Below the pieces are notes generated by a model. It saw only the letters and a list, made by a program, of their open reading frames with translations. It did not search any database and had not been told where the DNA came from. Positions 1 to 5,328 of a stretch of DNA of 17,262 bases are shown here, piece after piece. Origin of the DNA: JARRRD01 sp037381085 (lineage in GTDB: Bacteria; Nitrospirota; Thermodesulfovibrionia; Thermodesulfovibrionales; UBA6898). The stretch covers positions 1 to 17,262 of the forward strand of contig JARRRD010000054.1 in NCBI GenBank assembly GCA_037381085.1, read 5' to 3'. Position 1 is the stretch's first letter, and each line of letters opens with the position of its first letter. The position numbers were made by a program, and so were the translations under genes.

Positions 1-764
1 ACCCTGATCTGTTCCTGCTGATGAGGGGGGAACACGTCTATGATCCTGTTTATCGTCTGGACGGCCGAGTTCGTATGCAGCGTGGCAAAGGTGAGATGGC
101 CCGTTTCCGCCACGGTGAGGGCCGCCTCTATAGTCTCAAGGTCCCTCATCTCGCCGATCAGCACGACGTCGGGGTCCTGCCTTAGTATGTACCTCAGGGC
201 CGTTTTGAAAGAAGCGGTGTCGGACGTCACTTCTCTCTGGTTAATAAGAGATTTTTTGTGTCCGTGCAGATATTCTATCGGGTCCTCCACGGTGATGATG
301 TGGTCGTACCTCTCGGAGTTTATCTTGTCGATCATCGCCGCCAGAGTCGTCGATTTGCCGCTTCCGGTAGCGCCGGTTACAAGGATCAGACCTCTCGGCT
401 TCTTCACGAGATCATTGACTATTTCAGGCAACCCCAAATCGTTAAACGTCTTGATTTCAAAGGGAATCGTTCTGAACGCCGCTGCCACTGCTCCCCTCTG
501 CATGAAGACATTGCCTCTGAACCTGCTCAGTCCTTTTACCCCGAAAGAAAAATCCAGTTCATTGTTCTCCTCGAAGCGGTGTTTCTGGCTGTCCGTCAGT
601 ATGCTGTAGCACAGGGATTTTGTCTCCGGTGGCGTAAGGTTCGGATGATCCATGGGGACAAGCTTACCGTCTATTCTCAACCTGGGGGGACTGCCGGTTG
701 TAACGTGCAGGTCGGAAGCGCCCCTTTCTATCATGACTTTCAAAAGATCATATATACTTGCCAT
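1..764 (-). CDS. pilT: PilT, type IV pilus retraction ATPase (partial, C-terminus beyond left edge)
   Basis: Hexameric ATPase at the cytoplasmic base of the type IV pilus that powers pilin depolymerisation (twitching). The first 254 codons are visible; the family is about 350-370 residues, so the C-terminal third lies outside the window. Visible motifs: Walker A GATGSGKST (about residues 131-139), Asp box ITVEDPIEY (157-165), Walker B region RQDPDVVLIGE (195-205), and the His box TGHLTFATLHTN (221-232). The ATG at 764 is preceded by a good ribosome site (GGAGAG, 767-772) and lies 10 nt after the pilB stop, so the pair is co-transcribed. The N-terminus is the usual PilT form (short DLL.. helix, GASDLH). 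PilU is an alternative, but the linkage and motifs favour PilT. Confidence 0.95.
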   Translation of the reverse strand, partial: MASIYDLLKVMIERGASDLHVTTGSPPRLRIDGKLVPMDHPNLTPPETKSLCYSILTDSQKHRFEENNELDFSFGVKGLSRFRGNVFMQRGAVAAAFRTIPFEIKTFNDLGLPEIVNDLVKKPRGLILVTGATGSGKSTTLAAMIDKINSERYDHIITVEDPIEYLHGHKKSLINQREVTSDTASFKTALRYILRQDPDVVLIGEMRDLETIEAALTVAETGHLTFATLHTNSAVQTINRIIDVFPPHQQEQIR

Positions 765-774
765 CCGCTCTCCT

Positions 775-2598
775 TCAGTCGTTGAAAGTTACTCGCATGA
801 CTTCTTCCATTGTGGTCACTCCCTCGGCCACCTTCGTCAGCCCGCTCATCCGCAGTGTTTTCATCCCGAGCCGGATGGCGGCCTTCTTTATCTCCGCCGT
901 GGACGCGCCCTCAAGTATCAGTTCCTTCAATTCGTCACTGATCGGCATCACCTCGTACAGCGCTACTCTTCCCTTGTAGCCCGTTCCGTTGCAAAACGTA
1001 CAGCCCTTGCCCCTCAGACATTTTACCGTTTGGGCCTCTTCTTCGGAAAAACCGATCTTCAGGAGTGCCGGCACGGGGACCTTTTCCTCCTCCTTGCACT
1101 TGTCGCATATCCGCCTCGCAAGTCTCTGCGCCAGAATGAGAATTACCGACGACGACACGAGGAAAGGTTCTATCCCCATGTTCAGCAGCCTGCTTATCGT
1201 GCCGGGAGCGTCATTTGTATGCAGGGTACTGAGGACGAGATGGCCCGTAAGGGCGGCCTTGATGCCTATTTCAGCCGTTTCGAAATCACGAATTTCGCCG
1301 ACCATTATGATGTCAGGGTCCTGCCTGAGAAAGGAGCGCAACGACGCGGCGAAGGTGAGCCCGATTTCCTCCCTGACCTGCACCTGGTTGATCCCCATGA
1401 AGTTGAATTCGACGGGGTCCTCGGCGGTCATGATATTGGTGTCGGGCTTGTTGAGGTAGTTGAGTGCCGAGTACAGGGTTGTCGTCTTGCCGCTTCCCGT
1501 CGGACCCGTGACGAGGAGCATGCCGTAAGGCTTCGTAATGGCCTCCATGAAATCATCAAGCGCACCCTGCTCGAATCCGAGTTTCGTCAGGTCGACCTGA
1601 AGGTTTGCCTTGTCGAGTATTCTCAGGACCGTTTTTTCCCCAAAGAGACAGGGAAGGACCGAGACGCGGAAGTCTATATCCCTCTTCTTGCCGAGCTTGA
1701 GTTTTATTCTGCCGTCCTGGGGAAGCCTCCGCTCGGCAATGTCGAGTTTGGACATTATTTTTATGCGCGAGGTCAGGGCCGCCCTTATCTTTGTCGGGAG
1801 GTTCATGACAGTGTACATCACGCCGTCAACCCTGTACCTTACCCTGAGGGAATTCTCATAAGGTTCTATGTGTATATCGCTGGCCCCTGACTTTATCGCG
1901 TTCACAAAGATGCCGTTGACCAGTTTCACGATCGGCGCCTCGACCTCTTTGATTAACTCCGAGTCCTCCTTCTCCTCCAGCACGTCGACGTTGTCGAGAG
2001 CGCTCCCCACGATCTTGTCGAATTCTTCCACATTGACGTTCGGTCCTTCGTCGTAAGTGCCTTCGAACTGGCCTTGATCGGCCATATCGTCGTCTCCGAG
2101 GGTGTAATCTTTGGCCTGGATCGCGGCTGCAGGGGATTCCTCTTTTGCAGTGGGCGAAAGCATTGTTTCCCCGCCGCCGAAATAAAGGCGGCCGATGGTG
2201 CCGGCGATCCCGGATTCACTGGCAACGACCACCTCGACATTGTATCCCGTCATGAATTTGATGTCGTCGATGGCGAAGACGTTTGAGGGGTCTGCCATAG
2301 CGACCGTGAGGGTGGCCCCAACCCTGGCGATAGGGGTAATAAGGTATTTCTTTGCCATGTCGGCCGGTATCAGCTTCAGGACCGACTGCTCTATATTGTA
2401 TTCTTCAAGATTGATGGCGGGGACGCCAAACTGTTTGCTCAGGAATGAGACAAGCTTGTCTTCCGTGATAAAGCCCAGTCTGACAAGATTTGACCCCAGT
2501 CTTCCGCCTTCTTTTTTCTGAATGTTTAAAGCCTGTTTCAGCTGCTCTTCAGAGATAATACTTGAAGCTGTCAGTAACTGACCGAGTTTTACCGCCAT
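775..2598 (-). CDS. pilB: PilB / GspE-type pilus assembly ATPase with MshEN domain
   Basis: Extension ATPase of the type IV pilus machine, 607 residues from the ATG at 2598. The N-terminal MshEN domain (about 1-140) carries an RLGxxLVxxGxIxxxxLxxxLxxQ pattern at 33-56, the signature known to bind cyclic di-GMP in MshE-type proteins. An acidic linker (about 145-215) follows, then the ATPase with Walker A GPTGSGKTTT (365-374), Asp box TAEDPVEF (391-398), Walker B DPDIIMVGE (428-436), His box STLHTN (457-462) and a zinc-binding cysteine set C498, C501, C527, C533, C536 typical of PilB/GspE. A GTG at 2643 would add 15 residues, but these are unlike the family and overlap a promoter. There is no Shine-Dalgarno sequence before 2598; see the promoter entry. 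Direct evidence separating PilB from GspE is the pilT neighbour. Confidence 0.95.
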   Translation of the reverse strand: MAVKLGQLLTASSIISEEQLKQALNIQKKEGGRLGSNLVRLGFITEDKLVSFLSKQFGVPAINLEEYNIEQSVLKLIPADMAKKYLITPIARVGATLTVAMADPSNVFAIDDIKFMTGYNVEVVVASESGIAGTIGRLYFGGGETMLSPTAKEESPAAAIQAKDYTLGDDDMADQGQFEGTYDEGPNVNVEEFDKIVGSALDNVDVLEEKEDSELIKEVEAPIVKLVNGIFVNAIKSGASDIHIEPYENSLRVRYRVDGVMYTVMNLPTKIRAALTSRIKIMSKLDIAERRLPQDGRIKLKLGKKRDIDFRVSVLPCLFGEKTVLRILDKANLQVDLTKLGFEQGALDDFMEAITKPYGMLLVTGPTGSGKTTTLYSALNYLNKPDTNIMTAEDPVEFNFMGINQVQVREEIGLTFAASLRSFLRQDPDIIMVGEIRDFETAEIGIKAALTGHLVLSTLHTNDAPGTISRLLNMGIEPFLVSSSVILILAQRLARRICDKCKEEEKVPVPALLKIGFSEEEAQTVKCLRGKGCTFCNGTGYKGRVALYEVMPISDELKELILEGASTAEIKKAAIRLGMKTLRMSGLTKVAEGVTTMEEVMRVTFND

Positions 2599-2604
2599 AC
2601 GTCT

Positions 2605-2633
2605 AAAATATATGAAATCATGGCTATTGTCAA
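2605..2633 (-). promoter_or_regulatory. Probable sigma-70 promoter of pilB, predicted leaderless start
   Basis: Read on the minus strand: -35 TTGACA (2633-2628, perfect), 17-nt spacer, -10 TATTTT (2610-2605, 4/6). Counting six bases past the -10 puts +1 at or next to the A of the pilB ATG (2598). This fits the lack of a ribosome-binding sequence there. The TATA-like bases one or two positions away leave the -10 register slightly uncertain. Confidence 0.6.
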
Positions 2634-2817
2634 TAAACGGCACCGGTATCTGGCGACCCCCTGAAAAGGCGGAATTTTCCTGTAAGATTTAACGAAAAGA
2701 CCCGTGGGCATGTCAGGTCCTCGACAGATTATCAGGCTCAGCCCCGGGAGGGCTCTGCACGCCTGTGCAACATACTGTTCCCCATTATTCAGGAGAGAAT
2801 GATAAAATATAACGACT

Positions 2818-3267
2818 ATGCTGCGTACCGAAAAGAAGATGCCTTCGACCGCCGATCTGGAGAGGGCCGAAAGGCTCCGGGAAGTGCTGGGGCTGATGTA
2901 CGAGGCAAACAAGAGATTCCCGGTAATTGTGGAAGGCAAGAAAGACGCCATCGCTTTGAGAAAAATCGGTCTCGTCGGGGATATTATCACTCTGCACAGC
3001 GGGAAGGGGCTCTACGACTTCTGCGAGGATATAGTCAAGGAATTTGCTAAGGTGATCGTCCTGATGGACTGGGACGGGAAGGGCGAGGACCTCCATCGTT
3101 CTCTTTCGCGCCACCTGGCCGGCCACTGTGAAGAGTTTTCCGGTTTCAGGGGGATTCTGAAGATCCTCTGTCAGAAGGAAATAAAGGATGTGGAGGGGAT
3201 ACCCAGGCTGCTCGTGCGGCTGGAAGGGTCTCTGAGGCCGATTGATGAAAGCGAGCTGAACCAATGA
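2818..3267 (+). CDS. Small Toprim-domain protein (COG1658-like)
   Basis: A 149-residue protein that is essentially one Toprim fold, the metal-binding catalytic domain of DnaG primases, topoisomerases, OLD nucleases and RNase M5. The Toprim glutamate sits in VIVEGKKD (E39), and the DxD pair in MDWDGKG (D84, D86). A short helical region (about 10-33) precedes it. It lacks other primase or nuclease domains, so the substrate is unknown; small stand-alone Toprim proteins are often annotated as primase-like or RNase M5-like. The start is uncertain: ATG 2818 has no Shine-Dalgarno and sits 9 nt after an AT box TAAAAT (2803-2808), while ATG 2839 would remove seven residues. It overlaps yraN by ATGA, so the two are co-translated, which hints at a nucleic-acid processing role. 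Confidence 0.8.
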   Translation: MLRTEKKMPSTADLERAERLREVLGLMYEANKRFPVIVEGKKDAIALRKIGLVGDIITLHSGKGLYDFCEDIVKEFAKVIVLMDWDGKGEDLHRSLSRHLAGHCEEFSGFRGILKILCQKEIKDVEGIPRLLVRLEGSLRPIDESELNQ

Positions 3268-3611
3268 ACACCCTCGGCAGGGAGGGGGAAGATATCGCTT
3301 TGGCGTTTTTCAGGAAAAAGGGCTATCGTATCGTAGAGAAGAATTTTCGCACTGTTTTCGGGGAGATTGACATCATCGCCAGGGACCGGGATGTCCTTGT
3401 TTTCATAGAGGTGAAGACCCGGGCCGACGACTCGTTCGGGTCCCCTTTTGAGGCCGTGGACAGGAGGAAAAGAGAGAAGATCAGGAAGGTTGCTCTTTGT
3501 TTCATGAAGAAACTGAAAAAAGAGGTCCCGGCCCGGTTTGATGTCCTGAGCATCGAGAGCGTCGGGGCTGATCGAAGGATTGAGCATATAAAGGACGCCT
3601 TCGAAGTCTAG
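3264..3611 (+). CDS. yraN: YraN family (UPF0102) putative endonuclease
   Basis: 115 residues, the usual length for the UPF0102/YraN family, which has a restriction-endonuclease-like fold related to Holliday-junction resolvases. Seen in the sequence: N-terminal GREGEDIAxxFxxxxGY, then the catalytic-type motif GEIDIIARD (E34, D36) and FIEVKTR (E49, K51), i.e. the E/D...ExK arrangement of this nuclease fold. The ATG at 3264 overlaps the Toprim stop codon (ATGA); the weak ribosome site suggests translational coupling. In many genomes yraN sits beside rnhB or processing genes; here the partner is the Toprim gene. Biochemical function of the family is not settled. Confidence 0.92.
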   Translation: MNTLGREGEDIALAFFRKKGYRIVEKNFRTVFGEIDIIARDRDVLVFIEVKTRADDSFGSPFEAVDRRKREKIRKVALCFMKKLKKEVPARFDVLSIESVGADRRIEHIKDAFEV

Positions 3612-3634
3612 CCGCGCCATTTGCGGCCGCTTTC
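3611..3634 (+). terminator. Weak hairpin after yraN, possible terminator
   Basis: GCCGC (3611-3615) can pair with GCGGC (3623-3627) around a 7-nt loop, followed by a broken T tract (cgctttctt). Stem is short, so termination is only possible. Confidence 0.3.
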
Positions 3635-3722
3635 TTAACCTTCCCCGGTACCCTCCGTAACGGGAAAATGTCTTGAATTAGGCTGGTTTTATTGAACTAT
3701 TTTCTCCCGATGATGCCGTCAA

Positions 3723-3908
3723 CTATGCGTATCGGGATGCGCCAGTCAAAGATGGTTTCTTGACGGCTGATTGAAAATGTCGCTGGAATACGCCCTTTGC
3801 ACTCCCGAATACGTGAGCCGTATTGTGGTTCGTCTGCGGAGTTGAGCATCCGAATAGCCCGATACCGAACAAGACAAAGGAACCCGACAGTATAATTTTT
3901 TTAAGCAT
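3723..3908 (-). CDS. Small predicted lipoprotein, unknown function
   Basis: A 61-residue product. The N-terminus is a clean lipoprotein signal: two lysines (3-4), a hydrophobic stretch to residue 19, then lipobox LFGC with C21 as the lipidation site. The mature part is about 40 residues, polar and slightly basic, without a recognised domain. The ATG at 3908 has a GGGA-type ribosome site a few bases upstream; an in-frame upstream start at 3950 would spoil the signal peptide. A plausible promoter lies 53 nt upstream of the start. It is monocistronic, opposite to both neighbours. I do not recognise the family; the signal peptide, ribosome site and promoter together are why I call it a gene. Confidence 0.6.
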   Translation of the reverse strand: MLKKIILSGSFVLFGIGLFGCSTPQTNHNTAHVFGSAKGVFQRHFQSAVKKPSLTGASRYA

Positions 3909-3960
3909 CTCGTCCCTTTCCGTTTTGAATAATTTAGTGCCGCTATTCAAAAACTTGATG

Positions 3961-3990
3961 AATATATCACTATTCCCCTTGAAATATCAA
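3961..3990 (-). promoter_or_regulatory. Promoter of the small lipoprotein gene
   Basis: Minus strand: -35 TTGATA (3990-3985, 5/6), 18-nt spacer, -10 TATATT (3966-3961, 5/6). Predicted +1 near 3954 gives a leader of about 46 nt to the ATG at 3908. Confidence 0.5.
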
Positions 3991-3992
3991 GG
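3977..3992. repeat. Palindrome over the -35 box, candidate operator
   Basis: Perfect inverted repeat CCTTGA-AATA-TCAAGG. It overlaps the -35 hexamer (3985-3990) of the lipoprotein promoter, the place where a dimeric repressor would act. No matching regulator is identified in the window. Confidence 0.4.
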
Positions 3993-4073
3993 ATTCTCAC
4001 GAATCAGGCTTGCTCTGTTCATGAGTGAACGGTGCGGCGTGACGGTGGCGGATTGACGGAGGGTGGCAACGGT

Positions 4074-4157
4074 ATGACGATGAGCGTCATTGGCGGGCGA
4101 TCAGCTGAGTTCAGTGGATTTCCGGGACGTTGCGAAGAGCCGGAAATCAGGCCCGCC
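4074..4157. other. Highly self-complementary intergenic element, possible structured RNA
   Basis: Three inverted repeats in 84 nt: ATGACG/CGTCAT (4074-4079 with 4085-4090, 5-nt loop), then an outer stem GGCGGGC/GCCCGCC (4092-4098 with 4151-4157) enclosing a perfect 9-bp stem GATTTCCGG/CCGGAAATC (4117-4125 with 4140-4148, 14-nt loop). It lies between the lipoprotein promoter and the tRNA promoter, where I see no protein-coding gene. It could be a small RNA, a REP-like or MITE-like element, or a terminator lacking a T tract. No known RNA family recognised. Confidence 0.4.
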
Positions 4158-4161
4158 GCTA

Positions 4162-4191
4162 TTGTCAGCATTATTTGAAATGTGCTATGTT
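4162..4191 (+). promoter_or_regulatory. Promoter of tRNA-Ala
   Basis: -35 TTGTCA (4162-4167, 5/6), 18-nt spacer, extended -10 TG-c-TATGTT (TG at 4183-4184, hexamer 4186-4191). Predicted start at about 4198, just before the mature 5' end at 4201. Confidence 0.5.
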
Positions 4192-4200
4192 ATATAACTT

Positions 4201-4276
<76 letters not shown>

Positions 4277-4297
4277 TTTCTATCGAATCGTTCCTTG

Positions 4298-4345
4298 CAA
4301 GAGGTCGTCCCGACGTTCGGGGTCGGGATCAGCTCCACCATTTCT
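4298..4345 (+). repeat. Partial, altered second copy of the tRNA-Ala 3' end
   Basis: Two blocks repeat the tRNA region: CAAGAGGTCGTC (4298-4309, same as 4240-4251) and a 19-nt block GATCAGCTCCACCATTTCT (4327-4345, same as 4263-4281, including CCA and 5 nt beyond). The T-loop part between them is replaced by a 6-bp hairpin CCCGAC/GTCGGG (4309-4314 with 4322-4327). No 5' tRNA half is present, so it is not a functional tRNA. It may be a tandem-duplication scar or a remnant of integration at the tRNA 3' end. Confidence 0.75.
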
Positions 4346-4434
4346 TATGACTTTCTTCGTTTATACCCGGACAGGTACGCCGACTGATGCCCATGGACTA
4401 TAAGTGTTGTTCCTGATATCATAAAGGCGGACCG

Positions 4435-4869
4435 ATGACAATGTTTATAAACAGGCACCCGGCGCGGAGAAATCGGATGAGATCAGCCGTCATTTCTTTA
4501 TGGGTGACATTAACTGTCTTTGTCTTTTACGGGTATGCCTTGGCCGACTGCATGAGTTGTATCTCCAAGACCGGGAGCAGCTATACGGAACTCGCGTGCA
4601 ACGGCGACAGCGAATACGAAGTGATTCATAAATGCGGGCCGCCCGACTATACGGAGGAAGGAGAGACGGTCACCAGCGGACAGTTCGGTTCTGAAAAAGC
4701 CGGGAAGGGACAGAAGCTGGGCGGCTTCAGTGCAACGACAAGTCAGATAAAAAGATTCTATTACAACTGCGGACAGGGAAGGTTCATCAAGATTCTGGTT
4801 TTCAGGGACGGTATCCTTGTGGACGTCCAGGACGGAGACAGAGGGACGGGAGATCAAAAATGCTGGTGA
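4435..4869 (+). CDS. Secreted DUF2845-type protein
   Basis: 144 residues. A basic N-terminus and hydrophobic segment (about 17-36) end in ALA-DC, a typical signal peptidase I site, so the protein is periplasmic or secreted. The mature part has several cysteines, including a CxxC just after cleavage, a CGPPDY motif and a YYNCGQGRF block followed by a short basic/acidic tail; this pattern fits the poorly characterised DUF2845 family of small Cys-rich exported proteins. The ATG at 4435 has AGGCGG nearby upstream; ATG 4477 is an alternative giving a shorter signal peptide. It stands alone, with a separate promoter before the next gene. Function is unknown. Confidence 0.75.
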   Translation: MTMFINRHPARRNRMRSAVISLWVTLTVFVFYGYALADCMSCISKTGSSYTELACNGDSEYEVIHKCGPPDYTEEGETVTSGQFGSEKAGKGQKLGGFSATTSQIKRFYYNCGQGRFIKILVFRDGILVDVQDGDRGTGDQKCW

Positions 4870-4883
4870 CTAACCAGAAAGGA

Positions 4884-4913
4884 TTGGTCGATTAGTCCAT
4901 GATCTGTTATAAT
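4884..4913 (+). promoter_or_regulatory. Promoter with perfect extended -10 before the SEC-C gene
   Basis: Extended -10 TG-t-TATAAT (4905-4913) is a perfect match; the -35 TTGGTC (4884-4889) is weak with an 18-nt spacer. Expected start about 4920, giving a leader of about 25 nt. Confidence 0.6.
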
Positions 4914-4944
4914 TAAGCAATTTCGAAACACCTGTGAGGTTTTT

Positions 4945-5127
4945 ATGAGATTTCTCAAGAATATAGGATCTTTTTTCAGAACAGAGGAAGACAAAATGCC
5001 GGCTCAAAAAGTTGGCAGAAACGACGCGTGTTGGTGCGGGAGCGGCAAGAAATACAAGAAATGCCATCTTGTTGAAGACGAAAAGAAGATGGCCAGGAAG
5101 TACGCCTCAAACTGCGGCAGCTCCTGA
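4945..5127 (+). CDS. Small SEC-C motif zinc-binding protein
   Basis: 60 residues. The centre is a SEC-C motif, GRNDACWCGSGKKYKKCH: zinc ligands C29, C31, C40 and H41, the same C-x-C-x8-C-H arrangement as the SecA C-terminus, where it binds Zn and contacts SecB and ribosomes. There is no SecA portion, so this is a stand-alone SEC-C protein; its partner is unknown. Two starts look possible: ATG 4945 (GAGG before it) and ATG 4996 (AGAGGA before it, giving 43 residues starting just ahead of the motif). It ends soon after the motif, and the downstream sequence in another frame is protein-like, so a frameshifted longer ancestor cannot be excluded. Confidence 0.75.
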   Translation: MRFLKNIGSFFRTEEDKMPAQKVGRNDACWCGSGKKYKKCHLVEDEKKMARKYASNCGSS

Positions 5128-5291
5128 AGCAGTTCTTTCTGAGCTGAGTTCAGCTCTTCAACCATCTGTTCCGAAAGCCATATTACCGCCTTGCAGCCGG
5201 GCAGGGCCTGTCGGTCGGAATCCGGCTGCGAGGGTGTCATCGCGTTCTTGAGTTTCGTATCTGGTGGAACCTGAAGCGTATGGCCGTTTCC

Positions 5292-5320
5292 TTGATTTAA
5301 AGCCTGATAAACAATAAAAT
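5292..5320 (+). promoter_or_regulatory. Promoter of the RACE-type gene, predicted leaderless
   Basis: -35 TTGATT (5292-5297, 4/6), 17-nt spacer, -10 TAAAAT (5315-5320, 5/6). Predicted +1 at about 5327, within two bases of the ATG at 5329, and no Shine-Dalgarno precedes that ATG. The rest of 5128-5291 shows no gene I can defend. Confidence 0.5.
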
Positions 5321-5328
5321 GTAAAGCC

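Noticed and set aside
652..1890. 412-codon plus-strand frame across pilB
   Set aside because: Fully antisense to a clear PilB gene; composition is a shadow of the GC-rich minus-strand codons, with no domain or ribosome site.
2634..2817. GEMM (cyclic di-GMP) riboswitch or 6S-type RNA between pilB and the Toprim gene
   Set aside because: A few short hairpins are visible, but no conserved GEMM or 6S core, and the pilB promoter lies downstream of this stretch for pilB.
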